Numbered from the stretch's first letter, positions 52,501 through 64,000 are shown. The stretch is DNA of 64,000 bases from CALMKX01 sp036274895 (GCA_036274895.1 DASUEU010000037.1:342921-406920), one strand, 5' to 3'. Notes: generated by a model from the letters alone, not told the origin. Made by a program: numbers and translations.

Positions 52501-52578
52501 GACGGGGACGCTGATTTCTCGGTGCTCGAGGCCAAGCGTGCGGCTGCCGAGAAGGCTCAGCTGGGTGGCTCACCCTGA
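49543..52578 (+). CDS. Secreted M1 family metallopeptidase, large form
   Basis: A 1011-residue exported zinc aminopeptidase-like protein (signal peptide about 1-22). Residues 23-250 are a less conserved N-terminal region, 260-440 the beta domain of M1 enzymes, 440-720 the catalytic thermolysin-like domain with H-E-L-A-H at 534-538 and the third ligand Glu557 in L-S-E-A-M, an exact HExxH-x18-E. The classic G-A-M-E-N exopeptidase motif is absent; L-P-G-F-L-S-L occupies that place, so specificity may differ. The C-terminal 200 residues are helical and TPR-like. It follows the second ATP-grasp gene by nine bases and overlaps the convergent small gene by 22 bases. Confidence 0.92.
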   Translation: MTRRCAIVVSFAACFALPALGQGPDPSALLAEIDATTLSGAPRVVTRLSLAAGPLTLKLEKGTIFPASTVAGRTAEFVFLGQGRVVMEPPDAIEAGQLDHFTGKKGLDRPIVSAVFAIALDAAADAIAKRPVASPSSEEAAKAGELYGEWKKGTERRLLDVDLGLLRDGLGDPVFQGFFAGLFVDAEGEKLLYYLDPEDQEQVKLGKFVRPELTKKEEKRAERLIHREQRKGRLIGLTLDDLGQWDTWVSSSLARASGERAPGYSRLEPLRYVLDLSLSGRELEASGRARIELEAVAANARFLGLKMHSDLVASAVTDGDGKPLFFRQRLGRIFVALDRALAASETTTIEVAYSGRLFEKVEIGDFALADSFDWYPHTGTVDRARYEVTLHWPDRLELAAGGKLIGSGKEGGQRWERRSIEHAAAGFGFEVGRFTWETRQVGHVKVRVALSPIAYAEQKRYRDYLLDACEQALPFFEETFGPYPFDELTLATTARLYSQSLPGFLSLSREMVSETTGLWGLLVGYEDPRTVIAHELAHQWWGHAVGWESYRDQWLSEAMANYAAVLFAREKLNNTLRFGVGPTSGWQSDLSWPTPSGKPVEWVGPLVLGARLDSSEAGGVYTPVVYKKGAVVLDTLARQLGEDTFRKALREVVRVVDHRPVSTPAFFDLLERLTGQELDLFVRQFVTGVGMPEVHYDYRFERAEDGQWHVRGQAQQLMPFDVRFQVVERANGGLDVARVRELVREEPAFELYAPFEIAVFDSDAEKSGKKKREKLDPKEVGNTRILGRVRLVGPLTEFDIGVADEPKEFWLDGRRQVFGRFFNQKRTPKRALVNRAGDLVFADAPEAEEICRQALAAKPFDGPIYEDTANEKELAEEARVADARLHLLLARLALDGERLDAAEAELAAAARLIDKANADWLEDSLLVARARLAWKRNQPEQTFTLLAAAVLEKETLDSAEGLLLLALAAHYTGRKSELERTLEKAKDGDADFSVLEAKRAAAEKAQLGGSP

Positions 52579-52802
52579 GCAAGACGCCGGACCCGGTGCT
52601 CGAGCATCTCCATCATCCAGATTTCCGGCTTGGCCACTTCGCTCCAGCGGAAGAGCAAGAGGGTAACCGTCTCTTCGAGGAGGCGGGCGGCCTCGTTGGG
52701 GTCGACCGCATTCTCCTCGAAGAGACGGATGATGCGTGGCTCGAGCCGACGCACCAGGGCTTCGATCTTCCGCCAGCGAACGGTTCCACCCCCACGCCCC
52801 AT
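52557..52802 (-). CDS. Small helical protein of unknown function
   Basis: An 81-residue basic, helical protein. The segment D-P-N-E-A-A-R-L-L-E-E-T-V-T-L-L-L-F-R-W and the L-E-H-R-V-R-R-L end are weakly reminiscent of sigma-factor region 2, but it is too short to claim that. It shares 22 bases with the 3' end of the convergent M1 gene and follows glgA by 69 bases. A GATAAT hexamer lies six bases before its ATG. Real coding status is moderately supported. Confidence 0.5.
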   Translation of the reverse strand: MGRGGGTVRWRKIEALVRRLEPRIIRLFEENAVDPNEAARLLEETVTLLLFRWSEVAKPEIWMMEMLEHRVRRLAQGEPPS

Positions 52803-52808
52803 GGCGTC

Positions 52809-52814
52809 ATTATC
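52809..52814 (-). promoter_or_regulatory. Candidate -10 (GATAAT) before the 81-residue gene
   Basis: On the - strand GATAAT ends six bases before the ATG at 52802. It repeats the arrangement seen at 46149 on the other strand. Confidence 0.4.
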
Positions 52815-52871
52815 CTCGGCTATTGAGGAAAAGCGGAAGCCCCCAAGCTCTCTCGGTACCGCTGATTCGCT

Positions 52872-54341
52872 CTAGAGCCGCCCGCTGATCAGGGCTCGAT
52901 AGAGATCCACGTAGCGCTGGATCTGGGTCTGCCACGAGAAGTCACGCGCCATCCCGTTCCGGATCACCTTGCCGAAGGCCCCAGGATCGGCGTAGGTGTC
53001 CAGGGCACGGTGCAGGGCCCACTCCAGGCCCTCGGGCGTGAAATGCTCGAACACGAAGCCCGTACCCTGGCCCGTTGCGGGATCGAAGGGATCGACGGTG
53101 TCAGCCAAGCCCCCCGTCTCGCGGACGACTGGCGGGGTACCGTAGCGCTGGCTGTACATCTGGTTGAGGCCGCAGGGCTCGTAGAGCGAGGGCATGAGGA
53201 AGAGATCGGAGCCGGCTTCGACGAGATGCGCGAGCTTCTCGTTATAGCCGTAGTAGAAGCCCACTCGACCCGGAAACCGGACCTGCATTCCTTCGAAGAA
53301 GTGACGGTATCTGTCCTCGCCGGTACCCAGCACGACCAGCCTGAGGTCGCGTTGGGACATCAGCCGCGGTAGGACGTCGAAGCACAGGTCGAAGCCTTTC
53401 TGGGCGGTGAGCCTGGAGACGATGCCCAGGAGCGGCCCGTCGCCCTCCGAGGCCAGGCCCATACCCTCGAGCAGATAACGCTTGTCGAGCTTCTTGCCGG
53501 TCAGATCGTCGACGGTGTAGGTGTAGGGCAGGAGGGCGTCCGTGGAGGGATCCCAGACGTCTACGTCGATGCCGTTGACGATGCCGAAGAGATGGTCGGC
53601 GCGTGCGCGCAGGATCGCCTGGAGCCCCATACCATAGCGATCGGTCTGCAGCTCGTTCGCGTGCGTCTTGCTCACCGTCGACAGCGCCGTGGCATAGAGG
53701 ATGCCGGTCTTGAGGAAGTTCAGCCGGCCCTGCGCGAGATCCTCCTGGTGGAGAAAGGACGTCGCTTCTCCCAGGCCCAGGTCTCCGAGCAGGCTCGAAC
53801 GGAAGATGCCTTGGTAGCCGATGTTGTGCAGGGTCAGGAGGGTCCGCGTGCGAGCGAAGAGCTGGTCCCAGCCGTAGATCGTGCGCAGGTAGAGGGGGAG
53901 AAGCGCGGTGTGCCAATCGTTGGCGTGGCAGACATCCGGGGCCCAGCCCATACGCTGGCAGCACTCGAGCGCTGCTCGCGAGAGGAAGGCGAAGCGCACG
54001 GCCTCATCGGCATCCTCGGTGTAAATGCCGGGCCGGTCGAAGAGCACCGGACAGTGAAGGAAGTAGAGGGGCAGGCCGGTGCCGGGCAAGGGTGCCGTGT
54101 AGACGGTGAACGAGTAGGTGCGGCTGCCCATGCGGACCGGCACGTCGCGCAGGAAGGCGACGGGCACGAAGGGGATGCTCTGGCGATCGATCTTCGAGTA
54201 GAGCGGCACGAAGGCCCGCACGTCGTGCCCGGCGAGGTGGAGATAGCGGGCCACCGAGGCAACGACGTCGCCCAGCCCGCCGGTCTTGGCGAACGGGGTG
54301 AGCTCGGAAGAGACCAGGCAGATCGAGAGGGGGGAGCCCAT
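52872..54341 (-). CDS. glgA: Glycogen synthase (ADP-glucose type)
   Basis: A 489-residue GT5 enzyme that adds glucose from ADP-glucose to glycogen. The N-terminal K-T-G-G-L motif is at residues 19-23, followed by G-D-V-V. H-A-N-D-W-H-T, H-N-I-G-Y-Q-G, N-G-I-D-V-D-V-W-D-P and the C-terminal S-L-Y-E-P-C-G-L-N-Q-M-Y nucleotide-binding block complete the signature. The ATG at 54341 is seven bases past the glgC stop, with a GGAGG inside glgC's last codons about 12 bases upstream. It probably shares a transcript with glgC. Confidence 0.96.
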   Translation of the reverse strand: MGSPLSICLVSSELTPFAKTGGLGDVVASVARYLHLAGHDVRAFVPLYSKIDRQSIPFVPVAFLRDVPVRMGSRTYSFTVYTAPLPGTGLPLYFLHCPVLFDRPGIYTEDADEAVRFAFLSRAALECCQRMGWAPDVCHANDWHTALLPLYLRTIYGWDQLFARTRTLLTLHNIGYQGIFRSSLLGDLGLGEATSFLHQEDLAQGRLNFLKTGILYATALSTVSKTHANELQTDRYGMGLQAILRARADHLFGIVNGIDVDVWDPSTDALLPYTYTVDDLTGKKLDKRYLLEGMGLASEGDGPLLGIVSRLTAQKGFDLCFDVLPRLMSQRDLRLVVLGTGEDRYRHFFEGMQVRFPGRVGFYYGYNEKLAHLVEAGSDLFLMPSLYEPCGLNQMYSQRYGTPPVVRETGGLADTVDPFDPATGQGTGFVFEHFTPEGLEWALHRALDTYADPGAFGKVIRNGMARDFSWQTQIQRYVDLYRALISGRL

Positions 54342-54348
54342 GATGTGA

Positions 54349-55611
54349 TCAAACCTCCGTGCCGTCGGGGATGATCGAGCCGGCGGGAACGACGATGATG
54401 CCGTCCCGGATCGCCCAGGGATCACCGTCCACATCGCGAGCGCCAGCGGAGTTGACGAGCCTGACGCGGTTACCGATGCGAACATCGCGGTCCAGGATGG
54501 CATTCTCGATCACGCAATCGTGGCCGATACCGAGGGGCACTGCCGGCGCGTGCTCCTCGGGCTCGAAGAAGTTCGCACCCATCACCACGCTGTGGCGGAT
54601 CTCCGTTCCGGAGCGGATCACCGATCGGACGCCGACGATCGACCAACTGATGCCGGCGCCCGTAATGATGCTGCCGTCGCAGATCACCGCGTGCTGGACG
54701 TGGCATTGGTTGATCTTGACTCCGGGCAGGAAGCGGGGATGGGTGAAGATCGGTTTGTCCGGACTGTAGAGGTTGAGCGGAGGTACGGGGAGGGCTAGCT
54801 CGAGGTTGGCCTGGTGGAAGCTACCGATCGTCCCGATGTCTCGCCAGTAGCCGCCGTAGGCAAAGGCATAGACCCTGTACCCGTGGATCCCCTTGGGGAT
54901 GACCTCCTTGCCGAAGTCGTGGTCATCCGTGCCCTCGAGCACCTCACGCAAGACTTCCGGACGGAAGGTATAGATGCCCATGCTGGCGAGGAACGGTCCA
55001 TCTGCCGGGTCGAAGCCGAGGCGTCGCAGGGTGGCCTCGTCCGCCGCGAGGCGATCGAGGACGGAGTCGTCGCTGGGCTTCTCGACGAACTCGACGATGC
55101 GGCCCTGGTGGTTGACGCGCATGATCCCCAGTCCCCTCGCCTGATCGCGCGCTACGGCCTTGACGGCTACGCTCAGATCGGCCCGGTGCCGGCGGTGCTC
55201 GAGGACGAAAGAGCGCAGGTCCATCAGGTAGAGCTGATCGCCAGAGAGGATCAGGATCTCGGCCGGGCGCTGGTGGAGAAGTCGCTCGAGGTTCTGGCGA
55301 ACCGCGTCCGCGGTTCCCTGGTACCAGTCCCGGTTCTCCAGACTCTGGGTGGCCGCCAGGATGTTGACGAAACCGCGAGAGAACGAGTCGAAACGGTAGG
55401 TCTGCGAGATGTGCTGATGAAGGCTCGCGCTGTTGAACTGGGTCAGGACGAAGATACGCCGGACATCCGCGTGGAGGCTGTTCGAGATCGGAACGTCGAT
55501 CAGCCGGAACTTACCCCCGACCGGCACGGCTGGCTTGGCGCGGTTCTTGGTCAGGGGCCACAGGCGTGAGCCCTGCCCGCCTCCCAGGATCGCGGTCACC
55601 ACGCTCTTCAT
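54349..55611 (-). CDS. glgC: Glucose-1-phosphate adenylyltransferase
   Basis: A 420-residue enzyme making ADP-glucose, the committed step of glycogen synthesis. It has the pyrophosphorylase motif G-G-G-Q-G-S-R-L-W-P-L-T, K-P-A-V-P-V-G-G-K-F-R-L-I-D, G-T-A-D-A-V-R, the sugar-phosphate block V-E-K-P, and a left-handed beta-helix C terminus with V-I-E-N-A-I-L-D. GAGGAGG lies about five bases before the ATG. Followed immediately by glgA and preceded by topA on the same strand, 87 bases away. Confidence 0.96.
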   Translation of the reverse strand: MKSVVTAILGGGQGSRLWPLTKNRAKPAVPVGGKFRLIDVPISNSLHADVRRIFVLTQFNSASLHQHISQTYRFDSFSRGFVNILAATQSLENRDWYQGTADAVRQNLERLLHQRPAEILILSGDQLYLMDLRSFVLEHRRHRADLSVAVKAVARDQARGLGIMRVNHQGRIVEFVEKPSDDSVLDRLAADEATLRRLGFDPADGPFLASMGIYTFRPEVLREVLEGTDDHDFGKEVIPKGIHGYRVYAFAYGGYWRDIGTIGSFHQANLELALPVPPLNLYSPDKPIFTHPRFLPGVKINQCHVQHAVICDGSIITGAGISWSIVGVRSVIRSGTEIRHSVVMGANFFEPEEHAPAVPLGIGHDCVIENAILDRDVRIGNRVRLVNSAGARDVDGDPWAIRDGIIVVPAGSIIPDGTEV

Positions 55612-55698
55612 CGGTTCCTCCCTCGGAGGCGAGTGCCCGCCGGCGGAGACTGGCCGGCTCTCTTGAGGATCGCGGAGAGGATCTTATCCTCTGGCGGC

Positions 55699-58356
55699 TC
55701 AGGACCGTCCGCGCAGACGCCGTTTGGCGGGCTTTCCCGCCGCCCTCTTGGCGGCCAGCAGCTCCACCGCCAGCTCGGCCGTCAGCTCATCCGGCGAGTT
55801 GCCCTTCGGGAGGGAGGCGTTGACCTTGCCATCGGTCACGTAGGGACCGTAGCGGCCCGCCAGGAGGCGGACCATGCCGGCAGCGCCGGGAAGCTGGCCC
55901 AGCTCCTTGAGAACGGTGGGCTCGGCAGCCGCACGACGGGCACGGCCACCACCCTTCGGTTGAGCCAGCCGCACGAGGGCGGCGTCGAGCCCGATCTCGC
56001 AGGCATCCTGCCAGGAGCTGAGGTTGCGGAACTCCTCGCCGTGCTTCAGATAAGGCCCGAATCGCCCCAACCCAGCGGAGATCTCCTCGCCCGTGTCCGG
56101 GTGGCGACCTACGATTCGAGGGAGGGAAACCAGCCGGTGGGCCACTTCCGCCGTGACCGCCTCCGGGGCAAGATCTTTGGGCAGGGAGACCCGCTTCGGC
56201 TTGCCCTCTTCGCCATCCGCCAAGCCCAATTCGAGATAGGGCCCGAAGCGGCCGACTTGGACGGTGATGGATCGGCCGGTTGCCGGATCGATCGCGATCG
56301 GTGTGGCGGCGTTGGCCTTGCCGTCGAGCAGCGCCAGGGCACGCTCTGTGGTGAGCTCGTCAGGTGGCGTTTGGTCGGGCAATGTCACGGTGTTGCCCTT
56401 TCCACCCTCCCCACGGACCAGATACGGCCCGAAGCGGCCGATCTTCACCAGGAGCTTCTCGCCAGTCCTGGGGTCGTCGCCGACCGGCACCGCCGGGAAG
56501 CCGAGCTTCAGGTTCTCGAGCCGCTGGAGCAGTCCCGTTTCCGTGCCGCCGTGGTAGAAGTCCCGGAGGAGGGCGATCCACTCCCGCTCACCGGCGGCCA
56601 CCTCGTCGAGCTCGTCCTCCATCCGGGCCGTGAACTGGGTGTCGACCAAGTCTCCGAAGTGCTCTTCCAGGAGTTGGGTGACACAGAAGGCCGTGAAGGT
56701 GGGGATCAGCTCGTTACCCCGCTTCCAGACGTAGCCGCGATCCTGGATCGTGCCGATGATGGTGGCATACGTCGAGGGCCGGCCGATCCCTTCCTCCTCC
56801 AGGCGTTTGACCAGGCTGGCCTCGGTGTAGCGCATGGGGGGACGGGTCTCGTGGCCCTCGGCCTCCACACTCCGGGCGTCGAGCCGCTGTCTCTCCTCGA
56901 GGGGGGGCAGAATGGTCTCCTGGTCGCCCAGCTCAGCCTCGGGATCGTCACTCCCCTCGACATAGGCCCGCAGAAAGCCGGGGAACGTGATCCGCCGACC
57001 GCTCGCAGCAAATGTCAGGGCAGAGGTGCGCCCATCCGGTCCCTTCGCGGGGACCGAGACCTCAACTGCCGTGCGCTCGAACCGGGCCGGCAGCATCTGG
57101 CAAGCGATGGTGCGCTTCCAGATCAGCTCGTAGAGCCGAGCTTGGTCCGGATCGAGGTACTTGGCCACATCCTGAGGGCGACGGGCCAGATCCGTGGGTC
57201 GAATGGCCTCATGGGCCTCCTGGGCTCTCTTGGCCTTGGTCTTGTAGTGGACCGGGGCCTCGGGCAGGAACTCCGAGCCATAGCCGTCAGCGATCACCCG
57301 TCGCGCTTGCTCGATGGCCCGGCCGGCGAGAGTGGTCGAGTCAGTACGCATGTAGGTGATCAGCCCGACTCGCTCGCCGCTCAGGTCAACGCCCTCGTAG
57401 AGCTGCTGGGCCAACCGCATGGTTCGCTGCGCGGCGTACTTCAGTTTGCGGTTGGCCTCTTGCTGGAGAGTGGACGTCGTGAACGGGGGAGCGGGGCGCT
57501 GGACACCGGGGCTCCGCTCGAGAGAGGCAACCTGCCACGGCTCACTCGAGCGAGCGCTGTTGGCGAAGGCGGCGGCGGCGGCCTGGTCGAGCACCAGACG
57601 TGCTCGATCCCCAAGCTGGCCGGTCGCTGAATCGAAGCTGCGGGCGTCAGCCAGGCGTCGATCGCCGATCCGCACCAAGCGCGCCTCGAAGCTGCCTTGG
57701 CCGGTATCGAGAAGCGCTTTCAGATCCCAGAACGAGCTGGTCTTGAAGCGGATCCGCTCCCACTCGCGCAGGACCGTCAGCCGCACGGCGACACTCTGGA
57801 CTCGTCCGGCAGACAGGCCCGGAGCGACGCGCTTCCAGAGCAGGGGAGAGAGCGTATAGCCGTAGAGGCGATCGAGGACGCGGCGAGCCTCCTGGGCACG
57901 CACCAGCTTCTCGTCCACGGCGCGCGGGCGGGCCAGAGCTTCGTCGATCGCCTCCTTGGTGACCTCGTGGAAGACGATCCGGCCTACCTGAAGCCCCTTG
58001 GGCGGCTTCAGGACCTGGAGAATGTGCCAGCTGATGCTCTCTCCCTCTCGATCCTCGTCGGTGGCGAGCAGGAGCTGGTCGGCTTCCTCCAGTGCGTCCT
58101 TCAACCGCTTGACGTGCTTCTTCTTCTCGGCGGGGATGACATAGAGGGGCTCGAAGTCCTTCTCGATGTTGACCCCGAGCCGTGCCCACTCCTCGTTGCG
58201 GGCTCCTGCCGGAATCTCGGCGGCATTCTGGGGCAGGTCGCGCACATGGCCATAGCTGGCCTCGACCCGGAAGCCCTTCCCCAGGAAACGTCCGATGGTG
58301 TTGGCCTTGGCCGGGGACTCGACGATGACGAGCTGGGTGCCTTTGCTCGAAGCCAT
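55699..58356 (-). CDS. topA: DNA topoisomerase I without zinc fingers
   Basis: An 885-residue type IA topoisomerase that relaxes negative supercoils. The Toprim domain opens with L-V-I-V-E-S-P-A-K-A and contains D-E-D-R-E-G-E (metal ligands). The active-site Tyr335 sits in L-I-T-Y-M-R-T-D-S. The C-terminal third has four copies of a G-R-[F/Y]-G-P-Y repeat in place of the usual Cys4 zinc ribbons, followed by a lysine/arginine-rich tail. That C-terminal repeat form is known from other bacteria. It is 66 bases downstream of the VWFA gene on the same strand. Confidence 0.97.
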   Translation of the reverse strand: MASSKGTQLVIVESPAKANTIGRFLGKGFRVEASYGHVRDLPQNAAEIPAGARNEEWARLGVNIEKDFEPLYVIPAEKKKHVKRLKDALEEADQLLLATDEDREGESISWHILQVLKPPKGLQVGRIVFHEVTKEAIDEALARPRAVDEKLVRAQEARRVLDRLYGYTLSPLLWKRVAPGLSAGRVQSVAVRLTVLREWERIRFKTSSFWDLKALLDTGQGSFEARLVRIGDRRLADARSFDSATGQLGDRARLVLDQAAAAAFANSARSSEPWQVASLERSPGVQRPAPPFTTSTLQQEANRKLKYAAQRTMRLAQQLYEGVDLSGERVGLITYMRTDSTTLAGRAIEQARRVIADGYGSEFLPEAPVHYKTKAKRAQEAHEAIRPTDLARRPQDVAKYLDPDQARLYELIWKRTIACQMLPARFERTAVEVSVPAKGPDGRTSALTFAASGRRITFPGFLRAYVEGSDDPEAELGDQETILPPLEERQRLDARSVEAEGHETRPPMRYTEASLVKRLEEEGIGRPSTYATIIGTIQDRGYVWKRGNELIPTFTAFCVTQLLEEHFGDLVDTQFTARMEDELDEVAAGEREWIALLRDFYHGGTETGLLQRLENLKLGFPAVPVGDDPRTGEKLLVKIGRFGPYLVRGEGGKGNTVTLPDQTPPDELTTERALALLDGKANAATPIAIDPATGRSITVQVGRFGPYLELGLADGEEGKPKRVSLPKDLAPEAVTAEVAHRLVSLPRIVGRHPDTGEEISAGLGRFGPYLKHGEEFRNLSSWQDACEIGLDAALVRLAQPKGGGRARRAAAEPTVLKELGQLPGAAGMVRLLAGRYGPYVTDGKVNASLPKGNSPDELTAELAVELLAAKRAAGKPAKRRLRGRS

Positions 58357-58422
58357 GATGCTCGCAGTAGTGAGGACGGTGGAGCCGCCCTAGATCTGGG
58401 CGGCAGAAGGCGAGGCGCAAGG

Positions 58423-59577
58423 CTACGACCGCGGGAGGGGGGTGTCAAGCTCCAGCTCCGGCGCATAGTAGCCGGGGCGATGACGTATGCGGGCACCTGG
58501 GAGGCCGTCGCGGAGACGGACCTTGAGCCGATGGAAGCGTCCGTCCGGCTTCGCCTGGCTGACGTCGAGGACCAGCAGGTAGGTCACACTCCTGCGCCGG
58601 AGCATCAGCTCCAGAGCCTCACTAGGCCGGTTGAAGTTCTCGTAGGCGTCGCCTCCCGTCTCGTTGGCCAGGTAGAAGAGCGACTCCCGGCCGGTGCCAA
58701 TCCTCACGCCATCCACGTTGATCGCGTCCACAACCCACGCTCGCTGGCGCAGCGCTCGGAATGTCCTCTCCAGCTCGCTCAGGGACGAGGCGCCACCTCG
58801 ACCGGTCAGGAAGCTGCTGTCGAAGCCGTGGCTGAACCAGATCACCTGGACAGGTCCCGCTTCGAATTCGGCAGTCTCGGCGATCCTCCGCAGGCCACGT
58901 GCCTGGGAGCGAATGACGCTCCGGTGGGGCCAGTAGGGATCCGCGCGGACCATGATGGTCGCTTCGGCACGAACTTCGTCTCCGCTTGCGTACGGGACTG
59001 CCGCCGCCTCACCGCGGCCGGACATGGCACGCCGAAGGGAGAGTTCGGCAACCTCGGGCTGGCGGGCCAGGAGAGCTGAGATGCAGTCCAGACCGGCTTG
59101 CACAATGTCCAGTTTTCCGCTCACCGGCGCGACCAGCCTCATTCCCCGCAGTGCGCTGAAGAATCCGACGCCGACCTCGCTCCCTCTCTCGAGGCCAGGA
59201 GCCACGATCCGGCGGCTTGCTGCCACCGCCCGAGCTAAGCCCGCTCCGCTCGAGTAGGCGAAATCGAAGAGAAGCAGAAGCCGGTGGGGTCGGTGACCTG
59301 AGGCGGCAACGGCCACTTCTCCCGTGGCTGAGCCTCGTTCTAGCACCTCGAATCCACTGATGACGACGGATCGTCCTCGATCCAGGACGATGAAATCGGA
59401 GCTGTCGAGGCCGCGGACGGGCTCACCGTCTCGTAGCACTCGCACCCCGAGCTCCACGAGCCTCACTTCGGTACGTTCGGCGAAAACGTCCTGGGGCCCT
59501 TCTGCCCGCAGACTGGACGGCAGGGCGAGCACCAGGAGACCAAGAAAGATCGAAGCACGCAAGACCGGCTCGGGCAT
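58423..59577 (-). CDS. Secreted VWFA-related domain protein (Acidobacteriota type)
   Basis: A 384-residue exported protein (signal peptide to about residue 25, ending L-R-A-E). The start V-F-A-E-R-T-E-V-R-L-V-E-L-G-V-R-V-L then D-F-I-V-L-D-R-G is the canonical opening of VWFA-related Acidobacterial proteins. L-L-L-L-F-D-F-A-Y-S-S stands where a MIDAS D-x-S-x-S would be, so metal binding may be lost. The end has R-R-R-S-V-T-Y-L-L-V-L-D and R-P-G-Y-Y-A-P, also typical. Function unknown. I chose the ATG at 59577; a TTG at 59595 is possible. Confidence 0.85.
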   Translation of the reverse strand: MPEPVLRASIFLGLLVLALPSSLRAEGPQDVFAERTEVRLVELGVRVLRDGEPVRGLDSSDFIVLDRGRSVVISGFEVLERGSATGEVAVAASGHRPHRLLLLFDFAYSSGAGLARAVAASRRIVAPGLERGSEVGVGFFSALRGMRLVAPVSGKLDIVQAGLDCISALLARQPEVAELSLRRAMSGRGEAAAVPYASGDEVRAEATIMVRADPYWPHRSVIRSQARGLRRIAETAEFEAGPVQVIWFSHGFDSSFLTGRGGASSLSELERTFRALRQRAWVVDAINVDGVRIGTGRESLFYLANETGGDAYENFNRPSEALELMLRRRSVTYLLVLDVSQAKPDGRFHRLKVRLRDGLPGARIRHRPGYYAPELELDTPLPRS

Positions 59578-59629
59578 GGGGCGAGAGCGCAGCAAAGTCC
59601 ATACCGGTCTCGCTCGGCCGGAAAAGACT

Positions 59630-59655
59630 AGGGCCCTCGCTTGCGCGAGGGCCCT
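59630..59655 (-). terminator. Intrinsic terminator of the rRNA operon
   Basis: Arms AGGGCCCTCGC and GCGAGGGCCCT around a four-base loop, 15 bases after the 5S gene in the direction of transcription. On the - strand it is followed by AGTCTTTTC, a short T-rich tract. Confidence 0.85.
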
Positions 59656-59670
59656 TCGAACAAATTACTC

Positions 59671-59784
<114 letters not shown>

Positions 59785-59857
59785 AAAAACCGGGATCTCA
59801 ACTGAATTGAGTCACAAGCGATAGAACTCGCTGGCCCGCGCTCCAGCTTGAATTAAT

Positions 59858-62838
<2,981 letters not shown>

Positions 62839-62887
62839 ATTTCAAGTTGCTTGAGCGGTTACCAGCGAATTCTATCGCTTCTAACCC

Positions 62888-62906
62888 AATTCAGTTGTCA
62901 AAGATC
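62888..62906 (-). promoter_or_regulatory. boxA-like antitermination element before 23S
   Basis: On the - strand the spacer reads GATCTTTGACAACTGAATT, close to the boxA leader motif that loads Nus antitermination factors before 23S genes. It lies about 50 bases upstream of the 23S 5' end. Confidence 0.55.
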
Positions 62907-62984
62907 AGGAGCCGTTCTTGAGCTCCGCATTCCCCAGAGACTAGAGACTGCGCAAATCAAGACTGGCCTGCCGCCCAATTGGCT

Positions 62985-63060
62985 TGGTGGAGCTGATCGG
63001 GCTCGAACCGACGACCTCCGCCTTGCAAGGGCGGCGCTCTCCCAACTGAGCTACAGCCCC
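62985..63060 (-). tRNA. tRNA-Ala (anticodon TGC)
   Basis: A 76-base tRNA on the - strand: acceptor GGGGCTG pairs with CAGCTCC before A-CCA, the anticodon loop is CTTGCAA (TGC), the T arm carries GGTTCGAGCC, and CCA is encoded. Standard position in the 16S-23S spacer. Confidence 0.96.
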
Positions 63061-63114
63061 GAGGTCCGCCGATCGAACTCCTCTTCCCGAGGCAAGCCTT
63101 CTAACCCGTCGCCT

Positions 63115-63191
63115 TGGTGGGCCTAGGTAGATTTGAACTACCGACCTCACGCTTATCAGGCGTGCGCTCTGACCAGCTGAGCTATAGGCCC
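63115..63191 (-). tRNA. tRNA-Ile (anticodon GAT)
   Basis: A 77-base tRNA on the - strand with acceptor GGGCCTA pairing TAGGCCC, anticodon loop CTGATAA (GAT), T arm GTAGTTCAAATCTAC and an encoded CCA. It precedes tRNA-Ala by 54 bases. Confidence 0.96.
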
Positions 63192-63299
63192 GGAAGGGAT
63201 GTCGCCGATTCCCTGGAAACTAAATAGAGGACGGTCCACGATCGACCTGGATGTCAGAGCTCTTGGACCCTCAGAGAGAGCCGCAGAACTCTGCTTCCC

Positions 63300-64000
<701 letters not shown>

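Overview
The window is GC-rich bacterial chromosomal DNA, about 70% G+C by eye, with tightly packed genes, many ATGA or TGATG overlaps and no gene-free stretch longer than about 160 bases. A VWFA-related domain protein of the kind expanded in Acidobacteriota, glycan-centred metabolism and Gram-negative features (lipoproteins, outer-membrane barrel) suggest an Acidobacteriota-like organism, possibly near Thermoanaerobaculia. This is inference. The partial 16S rRNA gene at the right edge would settle it.

Layout. 0-8 kb: a HEAT-repeat protein cut by the left edge, a DUF4386 membrane protein, a sarcosine-oxidase-type flavoenzyme, a UPF0316 membrane protein, a TlpA-like thioredoxin, a translationally coupled ECF-sigma operon and a DUF4032 protein. 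8-25 kb: a large alpha-glucan region. It holds malQ, a GH15/phosphorylase-kinase-like protein and a GH13 amylase on +. On - it holds a lipoprotein amylase, the MalK-E-F-G transporter, two glucodextranase-C-like secreted proteins and the outer-membrane barrel between them. 24-32 kb: a PhyH dioxygenase, a squalene/phytoene synthase-like enzyme, an ICMT-like methyltransferase, a giant metallophosphoesterase-NACHT protein with a tetrapeptide-repeat array, and a UbiA prenyltransferase. 32-43 kb: a Cys-rich 62-residue-repeat secreted protein, a propeller-GGDEF protein, a patatin-like lipoprotein, a TcmP/Gp37-Gp68 cassette of lower GC, an M20 peptidase and a PQQ-type propeller. 43-49.5 kb: two ATP-grasp enzymes with a GH57-like protein, an S51/GATase-like protein and an esterase, a candidate uncharacterised biosynthetic cluster. 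49.5-59.6 kb: an M1 peptidase, glgA, glgC, topA and a VWFA protein. 59.6-64 kb: an rRNA operon on the - strand, in the order 16S, tRNA-Ile, tRNA-Ala, 23S, 5S, terminator.

How the genes work together. The alpha-glucan region looks like a full path. Surface and periplasmic amylases and glucan-binding proteins would produce and capture maltodextrins, the barrel would pass them through the outer membrane, and MalEFGK would import them. MalQ would rework them inside the cell, and GlgC/GlgA would store glucose as glycogen. The two strongest candidates for undescribed biology are the metallophosphoesterase-NACHT protein with its phenylalanine-every-four-residues array (a likely STAND immune NTPase) and the dual ATP-grasp cluster. 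The TcmP/Gp37-Gp68 pair, the fused MalF and the Cys-rich repeat protein are secondary candidates. Several genes also show -10-like hexamers only 6-9 bases before an ATG, which hints at leaderless transcription.
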